Positions 26,408 through 38,127 of a stretch of DNA of 64,000 bases are shown one piece after another; the first letter of the stretch is position 1; each line of letters begins with the position of its first letter. Position numbers and translations under genes: made by a program. Source of the stretch: Sphingomicrobium sp. XHP0239 (GTDB lineage Bacteria; Pseudomonadota; Alphaproteobacteria; Sphingomonadales; Sphingomonadaceae); assembly GCF_039555325.1 (NCBI RefSeq), contig NZ_CP154608.1, positions 2,232,001 to 2,296,000 of the forward strand, in the 5' to 3' direction. Below the pieces are notes generated by a model. That model searched no databases and was not told the DNA's origin. It worked only from the letters and a program-made list of their open reading frames with translations.

Positions 26408-29191
26408 CTAGAACGTCAGGGTGCCCGACAGATTGAAGGTGCGGCCGCGATCATAGGTGAGGATATTGAGAACGCTGTCGTTGAGCGTCTGCGTTTCCTC
26501 GTAATCGGTGCCGAGCAGGTTTCGTGCTTCGGCCTTCAGTTCGAGGCCGGGCCCGTTGCTGCCGAGTTCGATGCCTTCGCGGATGACCACGTCGAGCTGG
26601 ACGCCGGGCCGTTCGATGAAGTCCGGGGTGCGGTTGGGGCCGCGGTTGGTCACGCGATCGGACGCGTAGGTCAGGAGGAGCGTCTGCTGCGACAGCCGAT
26701 CCTCGTGTTCCAGCCCCAGCTGGACGTTAACGAGGTGCTCCGACTGTCCGGTCAGCGGCACGCCGTCGGCGAACACCGTGCTGGCGAGGACGCTGTCGGG
26801 CTGGCTAGTGAAGCTGATGGTCGTATCGTCGGGACCGACGACGATCTCGGAATTGGTGTAGGTATAGTTGGTGATTAGCGCGATCCGGCGGGGGCCGAAG
26901 AAGCCCTCTGTCGTCCCCAGGTCGTCGAAGGGGAGATATTTCCGGAATTCGACTTCGGCGCCGTAGAGTTGGGCCCGGGGCGCGTTCGCGAAGCTGGTGA
27001 GCGAGGTCGACCCGATATTCGTGGCGATCGCTTCGATCGGATCGGAGATGTCCTTGTAGAAGCCTGCGAGGCTGAAGATCTGGTCGCGGCCGAAATAATA
27101 TTCGTAGCGCGCGTCGAGGTTGAAGATCTCGCTGTCGGTGAGGAACTGGTTGCCGAAGAAGGTCCGCTGCGATTCGAAATCGACATAGGGCTGCGGCGCG
27201 AGTTCGCGGAACTGCGGGCGAGCGATCGTCTTCGAAGCGCCTAGGCGCAGCTGCATGTCGTCGGCGAAATTCCAGGTAACCGTCCCAGCGGGAAGCCAAT
27301 AGTCGCGCTCCAGCGTGGTGGCCTGCGCGGCGGGTTGCCCGAAGAGGATCAGCGGCGTGACCGTCTGGGTGCCCTGTTCGTAGCGCACGCCCGCATTGAT
27401 CAGAACGTCGCTCGCGGGTTCGACCTCGACCATTCCGTAGCCGGCGATCGTTTCCAGTCCCGCATCATAGGCCGCCGAACCAAGACCACCGGTCGTTTCG
27501 CGGATCGCGATGTCGTAGGTGAAGACGTTGTAGTCCGAGAGCAGATAGTCGATGCGGGTCTGCGCCACGACCGGGCTGAGTGCCCGGTTGGGGAAGAACT
27601 CGAAGTCGCGCCGGATCGCCGAACGGCTGTTGTCGGAATAGGCAAATCCTGCCGACAGGGTGACCGGCATGGCGGTGGGCAGGTAATAGGCGACGTCCGC
27701 AGCGCCGAACCAGAGCTCGTCGTCCAGTTCGGAGAAGCTCACGTCCGCTTCGTTGCCAGGCGAGCGCAGGTCGTTGACGTAGTCGTTGACGCTGGCGTCG
27801 TAGACGTAGCTGTAGCTGCGCTCGTACGGGCTGTCGCGCCGCGTCTTGGCGTAGGAGCCGCGCAGATCGAGGCTGAGGTCGCCAAATTCGAGTTCGGCGA
27901 CGGCTTGCGCATTGTAGAGTTCGCGCTCGAAGTAGCTGGTCCCGCCGGTCTGCAGCGTCGGGATGGCGGGATCGACGGGCGATACCGATTCCAGATCCTC
28001 GCCGAGGCTGATCTGCGCTTCCTTCAACGCATCGCGGATGTAGAGGCCGGTGAGGCGGAGCTGCTGGTCGCCGAGATTGAAGACCAGGCTGCCGAGGCCG
28101 TTCACGATGACGCGGTTCTGCGTCGAGGTGTAGAGGAAGCTCTGCTCGGCGAGCAGCTCGGCATCGGGCAGGGTCGGGTCGCCGAGCGAGTTGCCGAATT
28201 CGCGAAAGCCCTGCCGGGTGCGCCAGCTGTTCGAGATGCCGCCGACCGCGATCACGCCCAGATCGAGCGCCCCCAGTTCGAACGTCTCGCCCGCTCCGAT
28301 GTCGGCCGACCAGTTCACGGGAACGTCGTAGGTCGTCTGGATCAGCGAGGTCGAGGCATTGTCGAGACTGGCGGTCAGGTTCTGGAGATCGGTGAAGCTG
28401 AAGGCCTCCGATTCGACGAGGCGGTTGCCGCTATCGAGCGCGGCCCGGAAGGTATTGGAAAGCGTGCGGTTGCCGTCGTCGTAGCCGAGAAAGTCGGTCG
28501 CGCTGCCGTAGTAGGTATAGCCGAGGTTGAGGCTGGTCTCGGTGTCGAAACCGATGCCGCCGCCCACGGAAAGGAAACCTTCTTCCGGCGCCGAACGGGT
28601 GGTCAGGTTGATGACCCCGCCGCCGAACTCGCCCGGATAATTGGCCGAATAGCTTTTCTGAACGACCGTCGAGGCGATGACCGACGTCGGAAACAGATCG
28701 AGCGGAACGACGCGGCGCAGCGGCTCGGGGCTGGGCAACGGAGCGCCGTTGAGCAGCGCCGAGCTATAGCGCTCCCCCAGGCCGCGCACGTAGACGAAGC
28801 GCCCTCCCACGACCGAAAGACCCGTCACCCGTTCGAGTGCAGAGGCGATATCGCCGTCGCCGCTGCGGGCGATGTCCTCGGCGGACAGCACAGATACGAC
28901 TTCGGGCGTCGCGCGAACTGGGCTGGGGATATAGGTGCCGCGGATGATGATTTCCTCGCCGCGATCCGCACCGGGGCTCGAGATTTCGACCGTGCTCTCC
29001 GGCGGTGTGTCGTCGGCTCCCGGCTGGACGGCGTCGAGCGTGTCCTGCTGCGCGGCTTCATCGTCGGGGTCGCCGACCTGGCTGGCCGAGGGCGAGGAGG
29101 GGGGCGTGCCCGCATCCTGCGCGAAGGCCGTCGCGGGAACGAGCAGCGCAGTGGTCGCGAGCAGGGCGCAGAGCGTCTGAGGCTTGGTCAT
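26408..29191 (-). CDS. TonB-dependent receptor paired with beta-helix lipoprotein
   Basis: 927 residues. Signal peptide (MTKPQTLCALLATTALLVPA), a long acidic Pro/Ser-rich stretch, then a plug domain (SAEDIARSGDGDIASALERV, RFVYVRGLGERYSSALLNGA, YPGEFGGGVINLTTRS) and a beta barrel ending in ILTYDRGRTFNLSGTLTF with a terminal aromatic residue, as outer-membrane insertion requires. No clear FecA-type signalling domain. The start at 29191 has GGAAG at good spacing; an ATG at 29206 also fits. It is downstream of the lipoprotein gene, same strand, after a hairpin. Ligand unknown; the upstream Pho-box-like site hints at a phosphorus source. Confidence 0.9.
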   Translation of the reverse strand: MTKPQTLCALLATTALLVPATAFAQDAGTPPSSPSASQVGDPDDEAAQQDTLDAVQPGADDTPPESTVEISSPGADRGEEIIIRGTYIPSPVRATPEVVSVLSAEDIARSGDGDIASALERVTGLSVVGGRFVYVRGLGERYSSALLNGAPLPSPEPLRRVVPLDLFPTSVIASTVVQKSYSANYPGEFGGGVINLTTRSAPEEGFLSVGGGIGFDTETSLNLGYTYYGSATDFLGYDDGNRTLSNTFRAALDSGNRLVESEAFSFTDLQNLTASLDNASTSLIQTTYDVPVNWSADIGAGETFELGALDLGVIAVGGISNSWRTRQGFREFGNSLGDPTLPDAELLAEQSFLYTSTQNRVIVNGLGSLVFNLGDQQLRLTGLYIRDALKEAQISLGEDLESVSPVDPAIPTLQTGGTSYFERELYNAQAVAELEFGDLSLDLRGSYAKTRRDSPYERSYSYVYDASVNDYVNDLRSPGNEADVSFSELDDELWFGAADVAYYLPTAMPVTLSAGFAYSDNSRSAIRRDFEFFPNRALSPVVAQTRIDYLLSDYNVFTYDIAIRETTGGLGSAAYDAGLETIAGYGMVEVEPASDVLINAGVRYEQGTQTVTPLILFGQPAAQATTLERDYWLPAGTVTWNFADDMQLRLGASKTIARPQFRELAPQPYVDFESQRTFFGNQFLTDSEIFNLDARYEYYFGRDQIFSLAGFYKDISDPIEAIATNIGSTSLTSFANAPRAQLYGAEVEFRKYLPFDDLGTTEGFFGPRRIALITNYTYTNSEIVVGPDDTTISFTSQPDSVLASTVFADGVPLTGQSEHLVNVQLGLEHEDRLSQQTLLLTYASDRVTNRGPNRTPDFIERPGVQLDVVIREGIELGSNGPGLELKAEARNLLGTDYEETQTLNDSVLNILTYDRGRTFNLSGTLTF

Positions 29192-29226
29192 CGGGAAATC
29201 TTCCATCGGCTTTTCTGGATACGATG

Positions 29227-29256
29227 GGGGAGCGGCCACCGGTGGCGCCGCTCCCC
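29227..29256 (-). promoter_or_regulatory. intercistronic hairpin between lipoprotein and TonB receptor genes
   Basis: GGGGAGCGGC (29227-29236) pairs with GCCGCTCCCC (29247-29256), and the loop itself contains the palindrome CACCGGTG. No T-run follows on the minus strand. It may attenuate or stabilise, giving more lipoprotein than receptor. Confidence 0.5.
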
Positions 29257-29278
29257 GATACGAAAGAGGGCTGGAGCC

Positions 29279-30814
29279 CTAGTCGTCGGAACCGGCGCCG
29301 GGCACGGTCAGGCAGCTTTCCTGACCCGCAAGACCGCAGGTCCAGCCCCGCCACCAGTCGTCGTTGGCGTCGCGGACCGCGCCGATGTAATCGACGGCCT
29401 CGAAGAAATCGCCGTTCTCGAGCTCGGTCGGATCGGCCGCCTCGACGGCATTCTCGTTGGCGCCGTTGATGAAGGTGTCGGTCAGCGAGTTCGTGAACGA
29501 CGTGTCGTTATTGTCATCGGCATCGAAGAGCGCCTGGATCTGCGCCACGGTCACCGGAGCGTTGGTTACGAACGGGTTGGCACCGCAGTCGAGCACGACC
29601 GACTTGATGCGCGGTGCGCCCAGTTCGTCGGAGCGGTTGGTTCCAGATTCCGTGACGGTGGCTTCTTCGTCGAACCCGATGCACGGCCCTTCGGCAACGA
29701 TCACGCCATTGTAGAGCGCGAAGTCGGCAGCGCCGCGAATGTTGAGATACTCGTCGCTCTGCGGAGTGACGAACGTGAAGTTCGCAATCTCCCAGTTGGT
29801 GCCGGGTTCGTTGTCCTGGTTGCCGGGGCTGTCGATCTCGGCCAGCTTGTCGCCGCCGTCGGCGCGCTGGATCACGATCGCGAACTGCGTGCCGCCCTGA
29901 TAGCCGACGTCGGCGTCGAGCGAGTCGTCGTCGTTGCCGGTCAGGACCAGCCACTTGTTGTTCACCGTGCCGCCGAACCATTCGATGCCGTCGTCCGAAC
30001 CGTTGTGGACCTGGACATGTTCGAAGATCGTGCCCGCGCCGACGCCGCCGAGCGTGATCCCGTTCAGCTCGTTGTTGGCGTCGACTTCGAAGCCCGCGTA
30101 GCGAACCTGCAGATATTCGATCCGGCCCGAGGAATCGTTGGCATCGCCGCCGCCGTAGAGCGAACCGGATGTGCCTTCGACGGGCAGGCCGCAAGGCGCA
30201 GCGGCGCAACCTTCGCCGGGCGCCTGGCCGAGGAGGACGAGCCCGCCCCACTGGCCGATCGAGCTTTCGTTGGCGGTGCCGAGGACGTTCTGGCGGCTGG
30301 TCATCACGACGGGGCTGTCCGCCTCGCCGTCGACGATGAGCTGCGAACCGCGGTTGACCGCGAGGAAGTCCGCGCCCGCCGAGCCGAAGATGGTCACGCC
30401 GTCTTCGATGGTCAGGATGGCGGTATCGCCTGCGCCACCGGCGGCACCGTCGTCGATGCCGACCTCGACCTTGCCCGACAGCGAATAGATCGTGCCGTCG
30501 TTGTTGGGGAGGAAGAGGTCCTGCGTAATGCGACCCGAAAGCTGGCACACGCGCCGCTCGTCATCGGCATTGCCGCCGACGTCGATGGTGCCGACGTTCG
30601 CGGTACCCATCGGGCAGTTGGCCGCGGGGCCACCGGTCGGGGTGGGGGTCGGCGTAGGCGTGGGCGTCGGGGTCGGCGTGGGGGTCGGTGTCGGCGTCGG
30701 AACGACGATCACCCCTTCGCCGGGCGAGGCGACGTCGTCGGCGCCGCAGGCACCGAGGGCGCCGGCAGCGGCACTGAGAAGCAGGACGTTGCGAATGGTC
30801 TTCAGGTTGGTCAT
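29279..30814 (-). CDS. outer-membrane lipoprotein with Pro-Thr repeat tether and beta-helix-like domain
   Basis: 511 residues from the ATG at 30814 (GGAG 7 bp upstream; ATG 30817 is adjacent). Lipobox LGAC with Gly at +2, which favours the outer membrane. Right after the lipidation site comes a Pro-Thr repeat of about 11 units (PTPTPTPT), a typical surface spacer. The rest has motifs QWGGLVLLGQAPG, RIEYLQVRYAGFEVDANNELN, TLGGVGAGTIFEHVQVHNGSDD and EWFGGTVNNKWLVLTGNDDDS, a parallel-beta-helix-like pattern also known from Bacteroidetes surface proteins. Paired Cys suggest disulphides. Function not known; its partner is probably the TonB receptor downstream. Confidence 0.8.
   Translation of the reverse strand: MTNLKTIRNVLLLSAAAGALGACGADDVASPGEGVIVVPTPTPTPTPTPTPTPTPTPTPTGGPAANCPMGTANVGTIDVGGNADDERRVCQLSGRITQDLFLPNNDGTIYSLSGKVEVGIDDGAAGGAGDTAILTIEDGVTIFGSAGADFLAVNRGSQLIVDGEADSPVVMTSRQNVLGTANESSIGQWGGLVLLGQAPGEGCAAAPCGLPVEGTSGSLYGGGDANDSSGRIEYLQVRYAGFEVDANNELNGITLGGVGAGTIFEHVQVHNGSDDGIEWFGGTVNNKWLVLTGNDDDSLDADVGYQGGTQFAIVIQRADGGDKLAEIDSPGNQDNEPGTNWEIANFTFVTPQSDEYLNIRGAADFALYNGVIVAEGPCIGFDEEATVTESGTNRSDELGAPRIKSVVLDCGANPFVTNAPVTVAQIQALFDADDNNDTSFTNSLTDTFINGANENAVEAADPTELENGDFFEAVDYIGAVRDANDDWWRGWTCGLAGQESCLTVPGAGSDD
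30638..30702 (-). repeat. tandem repeat encoding (Pro-Thr)n
   Basis: About eleven imperfect 6-bp units, alternating GTCGGG, GTGGGC and similar on the plus strand, encoding Pro-Thr dipeptides in the lipoprotein. Units differ at third positions, so the protein repeat is more regular than the DNA repeat, which suggests selection on the peptide. Confidence 0.9.
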
Positions 30815-30960
30815 CATTTTTCTCCGCTTGCGGCGGTGGACAGGAACGATGATCGACAAAACGGAAAGGCAGCCCCCGCTTGCGCCGAACTCGACTTCGG
30901 CCGCTACGGGGTCAGTTTGACGCGATCATGCCGGTCCGATGACGCGAAGGTATCGGCTGC

Positions 30961-30978
30961 GTGACGGTGGGATGACGG
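30961..30978 (-). promoter_or_regulatory. Pho-box-like direct repeat
   Basis: Read on the minus strand: CCGTCAT, 4 bases, CCGTCAC. Two 7-mers with an 11-bp period match the enterobacterial Pho box (CTGTCAT-N4-CTGTCAC) at 12 of 14 conserved positions. A partial third unit, CCGATAC, follows with the same period at 30956-30950. It lies 147 bp upstream of the lipoprotein start and beyond the end of the thioesterase gene, so it would control the lipoprotein-receptor pair. Confidence 0.5.
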
Positions 30979-31074
30979 TTGGCGCCTAAGTCGCTGTTCT
31001 GGCGGGACGCGCGGGTCGAGCGAGCAAAAAGGCAACGCCGACGCTTAATCGTGAAAGGGGACCGATCGGGTCGG

Positions 31075-31452
31075 TCAGGCCGATTCGATGGCGCGCGGTT
31101 TGGCGTCTTCATCGATCGCGACGAACGTGAAGATCGCTTCGGTGACCTTCTGCTCGACCTTCCCGCCTTCGCGCGTAGCGACGACTTCGATGCGGATCGC
31201 CATCGAGCTGCGCCCCACCCGTTCGATCTCGGCGTAGACGCTGATGAGGTCGTGAAGAAGGATGGGGGCGATGAACTCCATCGAATCGATCGCCACCGTC
31301 GCGACCTGGCCGCCGGCGCGGCGCGCGGCGACGATGCCGCCCGCGATGTCCATCTGGCTCAGCACCCACCCACCGAAGATATGGCCGTTGGCGTTGATGT
31401 CGCTGGGGCGCGGCACGATGCGCAGAATGGGATCGGTACGGTCGGTCGTCAT
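31075..31452 (-). CDS. yciA: acyl-CoA thioesterase, YciA-like hotdog protein
   Basis: 125 residues, single hotdog fold. The family signature is seen in SDINANGHIFGGWVLSQMD, with the Asp that helps hydrolysis in QMDIAGGIVAAR, and in VATVAIDSMEFIAPI. Such enzymes form hexamers and hydrolyse short and medium acyl-CoAs in the cytosol. ATGA overlap with the preceding small membrane protein gene. Confidence 0.9.
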   Translation of the reverse strand: MTTDRTDPILRIVPRPSDINANGHIFGGWVLSQMDIAGGIVAARRAGGQVATVAIDSMEFIAPILLHDLISVYAEIERVGRSSMAIRIEVVATREGGKVEQKVTEAIFTFVAIDEDAKPRAIESA

Positions 31453-31760
31453 CGGGGGTCGGAATCCTTGGGATCGAGAGAAGGGTCGTCGTGCATCGGA
31501 TTACTGTCGTGCGCGTCGGCATCGTACCCGGCGCTGGCGCTGAAGTAGATCAGCGTCATGAGAAAGGTGGCTACCAGCATGCTGCCCGCGCCGAGCACGA
31601 ACGTCGCGACGACGAGGTGGATGGTGGGATCGGGATCGCCGATCACGACGAAGGCAACGCCGAGCAAACCCACGATCACGCTCAGAAGCGCCATACGCTT
31701 GAGAGTCCGCCGGAGGCGCGCGAAACGGAGTTCGGTCAGTTCGGGCTCGGGCGAAGGCAT
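31449..31760 (-). CDS. small membrane protein, two predicted helices
   Basis: 103 residues from the ATG at 31760. A basic N-terminus (RFARLRRTLKRMA) precedes two hydrophobic helices (LLSVIVGLLGVAFVVIG and LVVATFVLGAGSMLVATFLMTLIYF), and the tail is rich in Asp, Pro and Ser. Family not recognised. Its stop overlaps the yciA start by 4 bases, so the two are cotranslated. A TATAAT box on the minus strand at 31842-31847 may be its promoter. Confidence 0.7.
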   Translation of the reverse strand: MPSPEPELTELRFARLRRTLKRMALLSVIVGLLGVAFVVIGDPDPTIHLVVATFVLGAGSMLVATFLMTLIYFSASAGYDADAHDSNPMHDDPSLDPKDSDPR

Positions 31761-32143
31761 GCCGCGCAAATGGCGGGGAGCCGCCTGCATTGCAAGCCGC
31801 GGGGCCGTCTCTTCCCGCGCGAATCCGCCTCCTGTTCCGACATTATATATAGGGATGCGTGAGGCGGCGTAGTCGATGCGATGCGGAAAGGAGCCCGTCG
31901 GCGAGCACTGGCTTCACCCGATTCATGCCGTCGAACGAAGCTTCTTTACCGCGATTCTCGACGGCGAATCCGGATACGCGGGGTCGATTCCCCGATCTGC
32001 GCCTGATCGCCGGCCCTGAAACCCGCTCGACAGTTCCGGCGGCGCCAAATTCGTTCAGACCCCGTAAATGGCTGAATTGCTACATAAAAGGCCGTCGATG
32101 GGGGCGCTTTCCAACAAAGTGTCATCTTTTTTCCAAAAAGCCG

Positions 32144-32172
32144 TTGACGGATTTGGGAGGCCCACATATATG
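32144..32172 (+). promoter_or_regulatory. rrn promoter
   Basis: TTGACG (32144-32149) and TATATG (32167-32172) are 17 bp apart, upstream of the boxA. An A/T-rich stretch (CATCTTTTTTCCAAAAAG, 32123-32140) directly upstream can act as an UP element. Confidence 0.7.
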
Positions 32173-32281
32173 CCTTCTCACAGCAGCGGCGGCGCCCACT
32201 CGGGACCGCCACCGCGGCGCTTCTTTTTCAGTCGGTAACACGACGCCCGGTACCACAAGCACCGGGACAGAAGATGCGTTT

Positions 32282-32293
32282 TGCTCTTTGACA
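32282..32293 (+). promoter_or_regulatory. boxA antitermination element of the rrn leader
   Basis: TGCTCTTTGACA matches the boxA consensus bound by NusB-S10. A second copy of the CTTTGACATTG core is in the 16S-23S spacer. Confidence 0.75.
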
Positions 32294-32304
32294 TTGTCGG
32301 TTAG

Positions 32305-32328
32305 AATGAAGGGACATGCGGGCGGCGG
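32305..32328 (+). other. 16S rRNA processing stem, 5' arm
   Basis: AATGAAGGGACATG followed by GGGCGGCGG pairs with the 3' arm at 34083-34106 with about two mismatches, forming the long stem cut by RNase III that brings the 16S ends together. Confidence 0.85.
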
Positions 32329-32538
32329 CCCGGCATCCGGAACACTAGGTTCGGGTCTGTCGGTAAATAACAAGCCGTTCCAATTGGGTGCCACCTTCGG
32401 GGTTCTTCGACCTCGTTGGATTCATGGTACGCATGTCCAAAAACGCAAACACACCAGATTGTGATTTTTGTGCAGGAACGGCTCCTAGTCAGCCGGTCGC
32501 ACTGGTCGGGTTATTCCCCCGGCCTTGTCGATCGGTCA

Positions 32539-34031
<1,493 letters not shown>

Positions 34032-34082
34032 CATGGCGGTAGATTTAGCTCACGCTAATCTCCTCCTGTCCAAAGAACATTG

Positions 34083-34106
34083 CCGCCGTCCTCATGTCCC
34101 TTCATT
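34083..34106 (+). other. 16S rRNA processing stem, 3' arm
   Basis: CCGCCGTCCTCATGTCCCTT and the following CATT are complementary to 32305-32328. Confidence 0.85.
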
Positions 34107-34191
34107 TCGGAACGCTTCCTCGAGCAATCGGGGGAGTTAGCCTGAGCTGGCTTATGCCGCCTGCGGCCTCGTTGCCGGTCAGGATTGGTAT

Positions 34192-34268
<77 letters not shown>

Positions 34269-34282
34269 GCACTTTCTGGTCA

Positions 34283-34358
34283 GGGGCCTTAGCTCAGCTG
34301 GGAGAGCACCTGCTTTGCAAGCAGGGGGTCATCGGTTCGATCCCGATAGGCTCCACCA
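34283..34358 (+). tRNA. tRNA-Ala (TGC)
   Basis: 76 nt. The acceptor stem GGGGCCT pairs with AGGCTCC and contains the G3:U70 wobble that marks tRNA-Ala; anticodon TGC in TTTGCAA; CCA encoded. 14 bp after tRNA-Ile. Confidence 0.97.
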
Positions 34359-34635
34359 GGTACCGCTGCCGCGGCGATGCTGCCGGCGCGACCATCATGT
34401 TCCGTTATGAAGATACCGAGATCCGGCTTTGCCGGTAGGTGCGGTTTGCGCACCGTCTTTGACATTGTGAATGGGTTCTAGAAATCGATGCCGTGAACGG
34501 CACGCAGGCTTCATGCCTGTGTGACGAACACTAATTTTAAATTGATTATCTAGCTGAGCCGATCATCCCCGCCGAGTTTGAGGGATGGTCGGAGTAAGTA
34601 CCGCACCGCCTCTTCAATCGACGCCTCGTTATGCA
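34359..34635 (+). other. 16S-23S spacer, second half
   Basis: No gene is seen. It has a boxA-like GTCTTTGACATTG (34455-34467), a hairpin CACGCAGGC-TTCAT-GCCTGTGTG (34500-34522), and runs into the 23S processing stem. Confidence 0.7.
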
Positions 34636-34662
34636 AGAGGACTGTCGATGGTGGTGTGGATT

Positions 34663-34670
<8 letters not shown>
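34636..34670 (+). other. 23S rRNA processing stem, 5' arm
   Basis: AGAGGACTGTCGATGGTGG and the following bases to CTCAAGCG pair with 37451-37484 over almost the whole length. Confidence 0.85.
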
Positions 34671-37450
<2,780 letters not shown>

Positions 37451-37459
<9 letters not shown>

Positions 37460-37484
37460 GTCCCACCATCATCGACAGTCCTCT
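37451..37484 (+). other. 23S rRNA processing stem, 3' arm
   Basis: CGCTTGAGAGTCCCACCATC and onwards to CTCT is complementary to 34636-34670. Confidence 0.85.
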
Positions 37485-37553
37485 GACTGACGAAGATACG
37501 GTACTTTCCCAGCAGATTTTCAAGATTTCTAGATCCTCGAACGACGATCCCAT

Positions 37554-37671
37554 AGCTTGGTGACCATAGCGTCCGTGCCCCACCCGATCCCATTCCGAAC
37601 TCGGCCGTGAAACCGGACAGCGCCGATGGTACTTCAGCTTAAGCTGCGGAAGAGTAGGTCGTCGCCAGGCT
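37554..37671 (+). rRNA. rrf: 5S ribosomal RNA
   Basis: 118 nt. The 5' end AGCTTGGTGAC pairs with the 3' end GTCGCCAGGCT; conserved CCCACCCGATCCCATTCCGA and GGAAGAGTAGGTCG are present. Confidence 0.96.
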
Positions 37672-37710
37672 TTGCGATCGCCGTTCGAGGGATACCCATT
37701 CACATGTTTC

Positions 37711-37747
37711 AAAAGCCGCTGCCGGGGCAACCTGAGCGGCGGCTTTT
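37711..37747 (+). terminator. intrinsic terminator or processing hairpin after 5S
   Basis: AAAAGCCGCTGC (37711-37722) pairs with GCGGCGGCTTTT (37736-37747) with one G-U; followed by GTCTTTC. tRNA-fMet lies 37 bp further, so termination may be partial. Confidence 0.7.
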
Positions 37748-37784
37748 GTCTTTCGGATCGCGAGCATTCGGGATCCGTCGGTGA

Positions 37785-37861
<77 letters not shown>

Positions 37862-37883
37862 TCGGTTCGAGATGAACTCACGC

Positions 37884-37910
37884 AAGGCGTCCTTCGGGGC
37901 GCCTTTTTTT
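37884..37910 (+). terminator. intrinsic terminator of the rrn operon
   Basis: AAGGCGTCC-TTCG-GGGCGCCTT (37884-37905) with a stable UUCG tetraloop, then TTTTT to 37910. Confidence 0.92.
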
Positions 37911-38127
37911 ATGGCCGAATGCGCTCGACAGCGTGGTCTTTCCGGGTCCGGGTGAAAGCGAGGTCGCGGTTGCGAGTGCCTCGCGAAGTTCATGTTCCGA
38001 TCACCCGGCCGCCCCCCGAACATGCCCGCAAGGCCGTCTTTACTTTTGCACCGCGCTTCTCTCCATTGCCTCTCCGAGCGTCTGGCGGAGTGCGCCGTGC
38101 GTCATCGGCTGATTGGAGATCTCCTAC

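Larger units (their letters stand above)
31761..32538 (+). other. rRNA operon upstream and leader region, no protein gene
   Basis: This 778-bp stretch holds the rrn promoter, boxA and the 5' half of the 16S processing stem, described separately. An open frame of about 200 codons at 31859-32464 crosses the promoter, boxA and processing stem, has no ribosome-binding sequence and looks random, so no gene is called. Confidence 0.8.

Noticed and set aside
30638-30702. CRISPR-like array
   Set aside because: The units are 6 bp, contiguous and coding, without spacers. No other regularly spaced repeats were seen in the window.
27335-30964. A plus-strand open frame of about 1,200 codons
   Set aside because: It is antisense to the TonB receptor and the lipoprotein, has no domain and is rich in Ala/Arg/Gly/Val as expected for a shadow frame in GC-rich DNA.
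31859-32464. Open frame of about 200 codons before 16S rRNA
   Set aside because: It spans the rrn promoter, boxA and the 16S processing stem, and has no ribosome-binding sequence.
37911-38127. Small gene between the rrn terminator and the efflux operon
   Set aside because: No frame with a start, ribosome-binding sequence and plausible composition was found; it probably carries the efflux promoter, which I could not identify.
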